DNA from: Haliea sp. E1-2-M8
Lineage (GTDB): Bacteria > Pseudomonadota > Gammaproteobacteria > Pseudomonadales > Halieaceae
NCBI RefSeq assembly: GCF_030649675.1
Contig: NZ_JAUTDR010000005.1
Location: 62,001-126,000 of the forward strand
Direction of reading: 5' to 3'
DNA: 64,000 nucleotides
This document shows positions 51,908-59,822 of this stretch, piece after piece. Under the pieces are notes generated by a model. The model was not told the origin of the DNA and did not search any database. It saw nothing but the letters and a program-made list of their open reading frames with translations. Every line of letters begins with the position of its first letter. The first letter of the stretch is position 1. The translations under genes and the position numbers were made by a program.

Positions 51908-52534
51908 TCAGCGCACGCGGATGCGCGGCTCGGGCGCGCCGCGGCGCATGCTGGCGAGGAACTCTTCCAGCGGTGCCGGGGCGGCCACCTCGGGTTCGTC
52001 CGCGGTTGGCGGGTTGGCCCAGAAATCCGCCCAGGAAGGCCACAGGTCGTGGAAGGCACCGTCGTAGGCTTCGCGCTCGGGCCAGCGCATCTTGTGCTCG
52101 CCGATGGGCGGGCTGTTGAGATCGGTGGCGTACCAGTAACAGGGCAGGCGGCGGCGGAAATACCAGCGCCCGTCAATGCGCTCGTAGTTGTCCCAGTACA
52201 GCATCTGCATGATCACCCACTGGTCGCCGGTTTCGTGCTCGTTCTTGGAGTAGACCACCCCGTGGGCGTGATCCGGGTCATCGAACTCGATAATGTGATT
52301 ACCGATATGGTGGGAGGTGCCGGTAAACTGCAGGCGCAGGGTATCGTCCAGCCAGCGCTTGAGATGGCTGCGGCCGACCTTCTCCCGGCTCACCCGAATG
52401 TCCGCCGCGAACAGGTTGACGTGGGCATCCAGGTCGCGCATGTCCAGGGACAGGGAATACTTGGCTGCGAGCTGGCGTATTTCGTCCAGGGACTCCAGGC
52501 GATCCAGGCGCCGCAGCAGGCTGTCATCGCTCAT
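51908..52534 (-). CDS. SnoaL-like (nuclear transport factor 2 fold) protein
   Basis: The 208-residue protein carries the SnoaL_4-type pattern: SLLRRLDRLESLDEIRQLAAKYSLSLDMRDLDAHVNLF at the N-terminus (helical lid), then HHIGNHIIEFDD and a late strand VIMQMLYWDNYERIDGRWYFRRRL. The fold is a cone of beta strands with a pocket, used by ketosteroid isomerase, scytalone dehydratase and cyclases. The tail of about 50 residues (WPSWADFWANPPT) is Pro/Trp-rich. It sits between SDR and OYE genes, so a catabolic isomerase or dehydratase role is plausible. Confidence 0.85.
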   Translation of the reverse strand: MSDDSLLRRLDRLESLDEIRQLAAKYSLSLDMRDLDAHVNLFAADIRVSREKVGRSHLKRWLDDTLRLQFTGTSHHIGNHIIEFDDPDHAHGVVYSKNEHETGDQWVIMQMLYWDNYERIDGRWYFRRRLPCYWYATDLNSPPIGEHKMRWPEREAYDGAFHDLWPSWADFWANPPTADEPEVAAPAPLEEFLASMRRGAPEPRIRVR

Positions 52535-52538
52535 CGCC

Positions 52539-53312
52539 CTACTCCCAGCTCGCCGCGCCGGCGTTCAGCTCCGCCACCCGGCCGCCGTCCACCACCAGTT
52601 CAGTACCGGTGATGTAGGACGCCTCCTCGCTGGCGAGAAACAGGATCGCATTGGCGCACTCCCGCGGGTCGCCAATGCGGCCGATCGGAATAGACTTTGC
52701 CGTGGCCTCGCGCGAGGCAGCGTCCGGCAGTACCGCCGCCGTGGGGGGCGTCATGAAGGCACCCGGCACAACGGTGTTGACCCGGATACCCTTTTTGCCC
52801 CACTCCATGGCCGCGTTGCGCGACAGGCCCAGCATCGCCGCCTTGGCCGCGCTGTAGCCGGCCATGGCCGGAGAGCCGCGCAAGCCACAGACCGAGGACA
52901 CATTCACCACCGCGCCGCGATTCGCCTTGAGCTGGGAATAGGCTTCGCGCATCAGGAACATGGCGCCATCCAGAGAGACAATGAAGTTCTGGCGCCAGGC
53001 TTTGGTGTCGTGCGTGGCCAGCATGCCCGGCACCATGAGCACCGCATTGTTGACGACGATGTCCAGGCGCCCAAAAGTTTCCACCGTCTGCGCCACCAGG
53101 GCGCGCACCGCGTCCTCATCGGCTATGTCCGTAGGGCAGACCAGGGCCCGCCCGCCCGCCGCTGCAATCGTGGCCGCGACTGCGGCAAGCTTGTCTTCGC
53201 TGCGCGCTGCCAGTACCACCGCCGCGCCCTCTTCCGCAAAGCGCAGGGCGGTGGCGGCACCGATACCCTGTCCCGCTCCGGTAATTATCGCAACCTTGCC
53301 CTGCAATCGCAT
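52539..53312 (-). CDS. Short-chain dehydrogenase/reductase
   Basis: The 257-residue classical SDR has IITGAGQGIGAATA, VVNNAVLM, catalytic Ser in NVSSVCGLRG, Tyr/Lys in YSAAKAA, and ITGTELVVDGGRV near the end. A tail of about ten residues follows the usual end. An Arg after beta-2 (LAARSEDK) favours NADPH. The next gene starts four bases after its stop, so an SDR-SnoaL-OYE operon is likely. It is divergent from the Rieske gene. Confidence 0.94.
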   Translation of the reverse strand: MRLQGKVAIITGAGQGIGAATALRFAEEGAAVVLAARSEDKLAAVAATIAAAGGRALVCPTDIADEDAVRALVAQTVETFGRLDIVVNNAVLMVPGMLATHDTKAWRQNFIVSLDGAMFLMREAYSQLKANRGAVVNVSSVCGLRGSPAMAGYSAAKAAMLGLSRNAAMEWGKKGIRVNTVVPGAFMTPPTAAVLPDAASREATAKSIPIGRIGDPRECANAILFLASEEASYITGTELVVDGGRVAELNAGAASWE

Positions 53313-53557
53313 CTGCCTGCCCTCAATCTACGCTGTAAAGAAAGAGCGGCAGCTTAGGCAGCCCGGGGGCACAGGGTCAACTGCCGCGGTTCCGGCTGGC
53401 GCCCGCCCGCTGCCCGTCAGGGGCGAATAGCGGGCGGGGTATAATTATTTACTCCGGTAACGTTTCGTCAGAAATTTGCAAGCCATACCAATGCCCCAGG
53501 GCCTGCCGTAGAGTAACCACCCCAACGTAACGACACCTTTACCGGGAGTGTTCCAAT

Positions 53558-54571
53558 ATGAGTCAACGTATCCCCATGCCAATTCCCCTGGGCTGGTTCC
53601 AGATTGCCTACTCGCAGGAACTCGCGGTGGCCGCGTCGATGCCGCTGCGTTACTTCGCCACTGATCTGGTGCTGTTCCGGACCGAGAGCGGGGAAGCCAG
53701 GGTCCTCGATGCCTACTGCCCGCACATGGGCGCCCACCTCGGCTACGGCATTCGCGGCCAGGCCGGCGGCGGCTCGGAGGTACGCGGCGACTCCATAGTC
53801 TGCCCTTTCCACGGCTGGGCCTACAACGGCGAGGGGCAGTGCACGGATGTCCCCTACGCCGACAACCTGCCGCCCAGGATCGCCCGCGGTGAACAGGTGA
53901 TCCGGCCCTGGCACGTGCGGGAACTCAACCAGGTAATCTACGTGTGGTACCACCCGGAAGGCGCGGAACCGTATTTTGAACCGGAGGAAATTCCGGAAGC
54001 CGCCGCCGACAACCACGACTGGGGCAGCTTCAAGATTCACACCTGGGACATCAGTACCCATATGCAGGAAATCGGCGAGAACGCTGTCGACGCAGCCCAC
54101 TTCCTGTATGTGCACGGCACCCAGAATATCCCCACGCCCGACGTCATGGAGTTCGATGGGGTCTACCGGTCGGGGAGGCTGGTCAGCAAGATGGCCACGC
54201 CCCGGGGTGAAGTCACCGGGATCATCGCCAACAAAAGCACCGGGCCGGGGCAGGCTACGGTGCGCTTCAGCGGCATCTGCGATACGGTGCTGATGGCCAA
54301 CCTGACGCCGGTGGACAGTGAGAATTCAAAAGCCTTCTATGCATTTATCCAGAAGAAGGTCGACGGCAAGGATCCGGTGGGCGGCGTCGCCGATGCCATC
54401 GTCAAGGATATCTATCGGCAGATGGAAGAGGACCGCATCATCTGGGCCCACAAGCGGTACTTCGAGAAGCCGCTGCTGTGTGACAACGACGGCCCCTTCG
54501 CCAAATTCCGCAAGTGGTACTCGCAGTTCTACACCCACGACAACTGGCGCCCAGGCGCTGGCGAACGCTGA
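53558..54571 (+). CDS. Rieske [2Fe-2S] oxygenase, terminal-oxygenase type
   Basis: The 337-residue protein has a Rieske domain with CPHMGAHLG (Cys54, His56) and CPFHGW (Cys82, His85). A catalytic domain follows with the mononuclear iron motif in ENAVDAAHFLYVHG (Asp-Ala-Ala-His and His). This is the layout of steroid 9-alpha-hydroxylase KshA-like and related oxygenases. It adds oxygen to a hydrophobic ring or side chain; the electrons must come from a reductase encoded elsewhere. A GGGAG site precedes the ATG. A TATAAT at 53440 in the 245-base upstream gap has no matching -35. Confidence 0.92.
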   Translation: MSQRIPMPIPLGWFQIAYSQELAVAASMPLRYFATDLVLFRTESGEARVLDAYCPHMGAHLGYGIRGQAGGGSEVRGDSIVCPFHGWAYNGEGQCTDVPYADNLPPRIARGEQVIRPWHVRELNQVIYVWYHPEGAEPYFEPEEIPEAAADNHDWGSFKIHTWDISTHMQEIGENAVDAAHFLYVHGTQNIPTPDVMEFDGVYRSGRLVSKMATPRGEVTGIIANKSTGPGQATVRFSGICDTVLMANLTPVDSENSKAFYAFIQKKVDGKDPVGGVADAIVKDIYRQMEEDRIIWAHKRYFEKPLLCDNDGPFAKFRKWYSQFYTHDNWRPGAGER

Positions 54572-54621
54572 CAGTCAGGCAACCAGAACAGGACGTGGAG
54601 ATGGCTCACGCCCAGGGCGCC

Positions 54622-56571
54622 CTAGGGCTGATACCAGACCGGTGAGGTCCAGGCCCGCTCCTGTACCAGCGGGCGGTGCTCGGCCGCGCAACAGCCTTCG
54701 AAGCCCTTGCCGATAGTCTCCGGGCGGCTGCAGTCGACGCCTCCGGCCAGGCACTGGCGCTGGCTCCAGCGGCAGCTCGGGTTCTCCACGACCCGGGTGT
54801 AATAGAACGCGCGCTGCGCCGGATCAAAGTCCGGGTCTTCCCACACGGTGCACAGCCGGCTGTGCCCGGCACCGGCGGTGGCACAGGTCTGCAGGTCGAC
54901 GCTGCCGCGACTGACAGCGTCACCGACGACATCCACCACCTGCTCGCGGTTATTGCCCTCACCGTTCAGCCAGCCCTTGATCACCTGGATTTTCTGCAGG
55001 GGCATGCCGGGACTGTCGCCGGTGCCCGCATCCTGCTGCGCCGCCACCAGCAGGCGCAGGGCGCTGCCCTCCGGTGCCGGCCCCAGTTTCGACCCCATCG
55101 GTACCGCACTGGCATAGGCGCGTTCGATCTGGTCTGGTGCTGCGCACAGCTCCGGGTCAAGATCCCAGCCAGCGAACAGGCGGGTGACGATCCGCGGCCC
55201 GCTGGTGCCATAGGCCTCGCGCCGCTGCATCGCGGCAAACAGGGCATCGCGGGAATTCTCCTCGGCCCAGACCACGGCGAGACCGCCGGGATTGTACTCA
55301 AGCTTGTCGGGCAGACCCGCCGGTACTGCTTTCAGGGCCGGCTCACCGGCGCCGCCGTGACCCAGGAAACGATCCTCCTCCACCGCCCCCGGGGCTCCCA
55401 GGTGGGTGTCGGTACTGGCGATAACGCCAAAGCGGAAGGGATTGATACCCAGCGTTTCTTCCAGAGCCAGGCCCTGCTGCCAGGTTTCCCGCAGGAATCC
55501 GGTCCGGGGGGTGGGCGGGTTACCGAACCCGGCAATGTTATCCCGCGGCAACTGCTCGAACGCACACAGCTCATCGCGGCTGATGTCCGGGGCAAAGAAA
55601 CACTCCGATGCCCCCTTGTGCTGCATGATCTCCGCCAGGGGCTCCATACGCTCACGCCGCAGGGCATACTCGGCATCGACGGGAGCGTCATCGGCCAATT
55701 GCTCACTGAACATGTGACCTGCGCTGAGATTCGAGTTGTGGGGAATCACCAGGGCGTCACAGCCGCTGCCCGCATCGATACACGCCGTCTCCAACGCGTC
55801 CCACAGCAGCGTCTCCTCCGGTGTATCGATGTAGCTCGCCGGCAGCGCCGGCACGGTATCGTTGCGAAACACCACATTGCGATGCAGGTTGCCACCGGAG
55901 TCCGCTTGCACGCCGGTCCACTCGTAGCCGACAAAGGTGGTAAACGCACAGTCGCTGGAGCGGTCGTAGTGACTCTCGGCCGCGTCCTGCATCTCCTGCC
56001 AGGGCACCAGCGCCGCCGCCAGACAGCGCTCGGCATCGTCGCCACACATGCCCAGGTGGGAGGCGCGCATCGCGGCCATGTAATTGAACAGATAGTAGGC
56101 ACCCCGGGGCCAGGCCCGATAGAAGCGGCACTGCCAGCTGCGATAACCGGAGACTCCCGGATCGGTGCACATGTGCACCTCGCCGATCAGCTCGGCGTGG
56201 TCGGACACCATGGCGAAATCCAGCGGCCGGCGCAGTTGCAGGCTCCGGGCAGGCTGGCCGGCATCGTCCCAGGGCTGGATACCGATACGCTCGCCGCGGG
56301 CAAACCGGTAGGCATCCGCCGGCGAGGTGCGGGTGCCCTGGGTACTCGCGTCCAGCGAGTAACGGGTATGCACGTGGAGGTCACCAAAAAACGGCTGCCG
56401 CAGGGGTTGATGGTGACTGCAGGTCGCGCGCTGTTCGCTGTAGCCTTCGGCCAGAGCCTGGGGCAGCAACAACAGCGCAGCAAGCGGCAGGACCACCCAT
56501 CGCCAGCAGTGGCTCAGTGCGGTGCGTTGCACAGCGGGATGGCGTAATTGGAAGGGATGCAGTGTAGCCAT
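54622..56571 (-). CDS. DUF3604 family exported PHP-like hydrolase
   Basis: The 649-residue protein has a signal peptide (hydrophobic at ~25-41, ending ALAEG). It then has the DUF3604/PHP motif FFGDLHVHTRYSLDA, the metal-binding VSDHAEL, the ADVIVIPHN-like DALVIPHNSNLSAG, GYEWTG and a late STDTHLGAPG. About 16 cysteines suggest disulfides or metals in the periplasm. Family members are predicted metal-dependent hydrolases; no activity has been shown for this one. It is convergent with the Rieske gene. A C-terminal CCAAEHRPLVQERAWTSPVWY end is normal for the family. Confidence 0.88.
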   Translation of the reverse strand: MATLHPFQLRHPAVQRTALSHCWRWVVLPLAALLLLPQALAEGYSEQRATCSHHQPLRQPFFGDLHVHTRYSLDASTQGTRTSPADAYRFARGERIGIQPWDDAGQPARSLQLRRPLDFAMVSDHAELIGEVHMCTDPGVSGYRSWQCRFYRAWPRGAYYLFNYMAAMRASHLGMCGDDAERCLAAALVPWQEMQDAAESHYDRSSDCAFTTFVGYEWTGVQADSGGNLHRNVVFRNDTVPALPASYIDTPEETLLWDALETACIDAGSGCDALVIPHNSNLSAGHMFSEQLADDAPVDAEYALRRERMEPLAEIMQHKGASECFFAPDISRDELCAFEQLPRDNIAGFGNPPTPRTGFLRETWQQGLALEETLGINPFRFGVIASTDTHLGAPGAVEEDRFLGHGGAGEPALKAVPAGLPDKLEYNPGGLAVVWAEENSRDALFAAMQRREAYGTSGPRIVTRLFAGWDLDPELCAAPDQIERAYASAVPMGSKLGPAPEGSALRLLVAAQQDAGTGDSPGMPLQKIQVIKGWLNGEGNNREQVVDVVGDAVSRGSVDLQTCATAGAGHSRLCTVWEDPDFDPAQRAFYYTRVVENPSCRWSQRQCLAGGVDCSRPETIGKGFEGCCAAEHRPLVQERAWTSPVWYQP

Positions 56572-56672
56572 GATGCCTCCGGCGCGGATGAGGCCTCACC
56601 TTAATAAGGCGCCACTCCCCGCGCAAACGGGCGGGGCAAGCATGTTGAACCATGGCACCGGAACTGCGGGCA

Positions 56673-56708
56673 CAAAAAAAGCCCCGCGGTGTTTCCACCG
56701 GGGGGCCT
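56673..56708 (-). terminator. Intrinsic terminator of the cold-shock gene
   Basis: On the minus strand an 11-base stem GCCCCCCGGTG / CACCGCGGGGC (one mismatch) around GAAA is followed by seven T residues. It lies about 20 bases after the stop of the csp gene. Confidence 0.88.
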
Positions 56709-56728
56709 TGTCAGAAAACTGCGGCGTC

Positions 56729-56935
56729 TTAGACGACGACGATGTTTTCTGCCTGCGGGCCTTTCTGGCCCTGTGTGACGTTGAACTCAACCTTCTGGCC
56801 TTCGATCAGAGTCTTGAAGCCGGAGCCGGAGATCGCGCTGAAGTGCGCAAATACGTCCGGGCCTGATTCTTGCTCAATGAAGCCAAAGCCTTTTGTTTCG
56901 TTAAACCATTTTACGGTGCCGGTGCTAGTAGCCAT
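56729..56935 (-). CDS. Cold-shock protein (CspA family)
   Basis: The 68-residue single CSD protein has RNP1 KGFGFIEQ and RNP2 [18 protein letters not shown] at the N-terminus and [10 protein letters not shown] at the end. It binds single-stranded RNA and DNA and prevents unwanted structure. AGGAA lies six bases before the ATG. A long leader of about 150 nt and a near-perfect promoter precede it, and a strong terminator follows, so it is a single-gene unit. Confidence 0.97.
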   Translation of the reverse strand: MATSTGTVKWFNETKGFGFIEQESGPDVFAHFSAISGSGFKTLIEGQKVEFNVTQGQKGPQAENIVVV

Positions 56936-57090
56936 GTTACGTTCCTGTATTTCAGGTATAGATAGAACCTTCCAAAGAAGGCGATAGAGCTTGAGGTATG
57001 CAATTACTTATGAAATCAGGGACGAGGTACTAACTGCGTGACTTCGAAATGGTATACATAAATAGGTGTAAAACGTTCAAGCAAGGCCAG

Positions 57091-57118
57091 ATTATACAGC
57101 CGTTCTGCGAGCCGTCAA
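57091..57118 (-). promoter_or_regulatory. Promoter of the cold-shock gene with long leader
   Basis: On the minus strand there is -35 TTGACG (57113-57118), a 16-bp spacer and a perfect -10 TATAAT (57091-57096). Transcription would start near 57084 and give an untranslated leader of about 150 nt (56936-57084), as in cspA mRNAs, whose leaders act as thermosensors. The -35 lies just past the stop of the AraC gene. Confidence 0.8.
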
Positions 57119-57126
57119 TGTTTATT

Positions 57127-58188
57127 TCACTCGGCGGGCTTAAAGCTGGCCGCCAGCGCCTGCTCGCGCCAGGCGCCCGGCGCCATGCCAAACCACTGCG
57201 CGAACGCGCGACGAAAAGTGCCCGCATCGGCAAAACCGAGGCTGGCGGCAATATCACTGATCTGCCGGTCAGGCTGGCTCAGGGCCGCGCAGGCCCCGTT
57301 GCGCAGCGCGGCCTCCCGCAGGCTGCGATAGTTGCTGCCGCCCTGCTGCAAGCGCCGGCGGAAAGTGGAGAGCGGCAGGCCCAGATCCGCGGCGAGTTGC
57401 ACCTGGCTCGGAAGCGGCGCCCCATGGCGCAGGGCGGCGGCCAGCAGCGCACTGACCTGGGCCGGCACGCTGTGGGCCCGCGCCCCGAACACCGCGCAGG
57501 GAAAGCTGTGGAAGAACGCAGCGAACTCGCTGGGCGCGCGAACTACCGGCAGGCTCAGTGCCGCCGCGTCGAAATCCAGCGCATAGTCCTCGCCGCCGGC
57601 GAGCACCGGGGCGCGAAACAGACGCAGGAATGGCAGCACATCCTGGCGCCGAATGGGGCCGATCCGCACCTGTCGCAGCGGCAGTTCGCGCCCCAGCAGC
57701 CACTGGAACAATTGCAGGAAGGCAAACAGGCCGGTGATGTCCACCAGGCTGCCGGCGGTGCTGGCCTGGCCGCGCAGGGAATCCAGCCGGAAACTGGCCC
57801 GCCCCCGCGCGATTTCCAGACGGATGCGGCCGGCACGCGGGTGCAGCATGCGGGCAAAATGTTCACAGAGCAGAATGGCCTCGCGCAGGTCGGCCGCGGA
57901 CAGGGCGCAGCGGCACAGCAGCTCAACTTCGCCGCGCGCCATCGGCGCATGGTTGTCACTGCCGGCCAGGTGTGCCTCCAGGCGCTGCACGACATCCAGG
58001 TACCAGGAGGTGAATCCGGCCAGCGTGAGTGGCGGCTGGCGCAGGCCATCGGCCTGACCACAGGATTCCAGTTCCGCCAGCAACAGCTCGACCAGCGGGG
58101 CAAAGGTCGCGCTGGTGGTTGCGGGGGCATCCTGTTCGCCCCCTCTGCGGACACGTCGCTGAGCTTGCTGCTTCAAGGCACTTGGCAC
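57127..58188 (-). CDS. AraC family transcriptional regulator
   Basis: The 353-residue protein has an N-terminal ligand-sensing half (about 1-210, like the arabinose-binding-type domain of the OruR/ArgR group) and a C-terminal AraC domain (~255-345) with two helix-turn-helices: LPLSTFRRRLQQGGSNYRSLREAALR, then ISDIAASLGFADAGTFRRAFAQWFGMAPGAWR. It is convergent to nothing and divergent from the flavin monooxygenase gene, 136 bases apart, whose expression it may control. The effector is unknown. Confidence 0.92.
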   Translation of the reverse strand: MPSALKQQAQRRVRRGGEQDAPATTSATFAPLVELLLAELESCGQADGLRQPPLTLAGFTSWYLDVVQRLEAHLAGSDNHAPMARGEVELLCRCALSAADLREAILLCEHFARMLHPRAGRIRLEIARGRASFRLDSLRGQASTAGSLVDITGLFAFLQLFQWLLGRELPLRQVRIGPIRRQDVLPFLRLFRAPVLAGGEDYALDFDAAALSLPVVRAPSEFAAFFHSFPCAVFGARAHSVPAQVSALLAAALRHGAPLPSQVQLAADLGLPLSTFRRRLQQGGSNYRSLREAALRNGACAALSQPDRQISDIAASLGFADAGTFRRAFAQWFGMAPGAWREQALAASFKPAE

Positions 58189-58324
58189 CTGGATTCCGGG
58201 TCCGGCAATTTTAGCATTACTGCCCTGTTATTGAACACGAATGTTATGCTAGAAAACCCCGATGTCCCGTAAGCTGTCGCCCTGTTCACAGCACCCATAT
58301 TCACAACAATCTGGAGCCAGCCCC

Positions 58325-59812
58325 ATGTCTGCCACGCAACCACGCATCATCGTTCTCGGCGCCGGCATGGCCGGTATTCTTGCGGGCATTCGCCTGCAGG
58401 CAGACGGCTATACCGACATCACCCTCTACGAGAAGGCCGATCGGGTCGGCGGCACCTGGCGCGACAACACTTACCCCGGCCTGACCTGCGACGTCCCCTC
58501 CCACTTCTACACCTACAGCTTCGAACGCAACCCGGACTGGAGCCGGCACTTGCCCCCGGGCCAGGAAATCCAGGCCTATTTCGAGCGCACCGCCGCGAAG
58601 TACGGCGTCGACAAGCTGACCCGATTCGGCGAGGAAGCCACCGGCGCGGACTACCGCGACGGCCGCTGGCATCTGCAATTCCGCAGCGGCTATCGCGACA
58701 GCGCCGACATCCTCATCGCCGCCACCGGCGTCCTCCACCATCCCCGCTACCCGGATATCGCCGGTGCGGATTCCTTCCGCGGCGACCTGATGCACAGTGC
58801 CAGCTGGGACCACAGCGTGGCCCTGGAAGGCAAGCGCATCGGCATTATCGGCAACGGCTCCACCGGGGTACAGATCGTCTCCGCACTGGCGGGCAAGGCG
58901 GCGCTGCTGGAGCATTACCAGCGCACCCCGCAGTGGATCATGCCGGTGGAAAACGGGGTCTTCAGCGAGGAGGAGCGGGCAGCCTTCCACGACCCGGAAG
59001 TGTTGGCCCAGGCGATGAACGTGGAGGAATACATGGCCGCCGTCGAGGCCTACACCCAGGCCATTACCGAAATGGAATCCGATGCCGCCAGGGCCATGGG
59101 CCAGGCCTGCCTCGATAACCTGGAGCAGTCCGTGACCGATCCGGCACTGCGGGAACAGCTGCGGCCCGATCACGCGCCCCTGTGCAAGCGCCTGATCTTC
59201 TCCCCCGATTACTACCAGGCCATCCAGCACCCACAGTGCAGGCTGGTGCGCAACGGCATCCAGCGCATCGAACCGGAGGGGATCCGTACCGAAGACGGGG
59301 AACTGCACGAGCTGGACGCGATCGTCTACGCCACCGGTTTCCACGCCGATCATTTCATGCGCCCGATGACGATCAATGGGCGCAACGGGGCGGCCCTGGA
59401 AGACTTCTGGGCCGATCGTCCCAAGGCCTACCTGGCGGTGACCATGCCCGACTTTCCGAATCTGTTCATGCTCAATGGTCCCAACGGACCGGTGGGCAAC
59501 TTCTCGCTGATCGACATCGCCGAGCACCAGTGGGGCTACATACACCAGCTGATGGAGCGCCTGCGAAACGGCGACTGCAAGGAGGTTGCCCCCAGCCCCG
59601 AGGCCATGGAAACTTTCGAAACCGAACGCATCGCCGCGGCCAAGAACACGGTCTGGTACCGGGGTGGCTGTGTCAGCTGGTACCTGGACGCCGCGGGCAT
59701 CCCCTCCAGCTGGCCGTGGAACTTCGCCCGCTTCGCCGCCTGCATGGCGGAACCGGACTGGGCGGTCTTCGGCCTGGATGCGCCGGCGGCAGAAAGATCC
59801 TCGGCGGCTTAG
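58325..59812 (+). CDS. FAD-dependent monooxygenase, Baeyer-Villiger type
   Basis: The ATG at 58325 (GGAG upstream) gives 495 residues. The FAD-binding IIVLGAGMAGILAGIRL opens the protein. The BVMO fingerprint F-x-G-x3-H-x3-W appears as FRGDLMHSASWDH, with Asp where Pro is usual. The NADP site is GIIGNGSTGVQIVSALAG, and a late VYATGFHADHF is present. It inserts oxygen next to a carbonyl or oxidises a heteroatom. It is 10 bases before the carboxyltransferase gene, so the product may be fed to acyl-CoA metabolism. Confidence 0.93.
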   Translation: MSATQPRIIVLGAGMAGILAGIRLQADGYTDITLYEKADRVGGTWRDNTYPGLTCDVPSHFYTYSFERNPDWSRHLPPGQEIQAYFERTAAKYGVDKLTRFGEEATGADYRDGRWHLQFRSGYRDSADILIAATGVLHHPRYPDIAGADSFRGDLMHSASWDHSVALEGKRIGIIGNGSTGVQIVSALAGKAALLEHYQRTPQWIMPVENGVFSEEERAAFHDPEVLAQAMNVEEYMAAVEAYTQAITEMESDAARAMGQACLDNLEQSVTDPALREQLRPDHAPLCKRLIFSPDYYQAIQHPQCRLVRNGIQRIEPEGIRTEDGELHELDAIVYATGFHADHFMRPMTINGRNGAALEDFWADRPKAYLAVTMPDFPNLFMLNGPNGPVGNFSLIDIAEHQWGYIHQLMERLRNGDCKEVAPSPEAMETFETERIAAAKNTVWYRGGCVSWYLDAAGIPSSWPWNFARFAACMAEPDWAVFGLDAPAAERSSAA

Positions 59813-59822
59813 ACCAGCCGCC

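Noticed and set aside
53440-53445. TATAAT as a promoter for the Rieske gene
   Set aside because: No acceptable -35 lies 15-19 bases upstream, so it was not called.
54676-56547. Long plus-strand frame opposite the DUF3604 gene
   Set aside because: No motif or ribosome site; the minus-strand gene has a signal peptide and PHP motifs.
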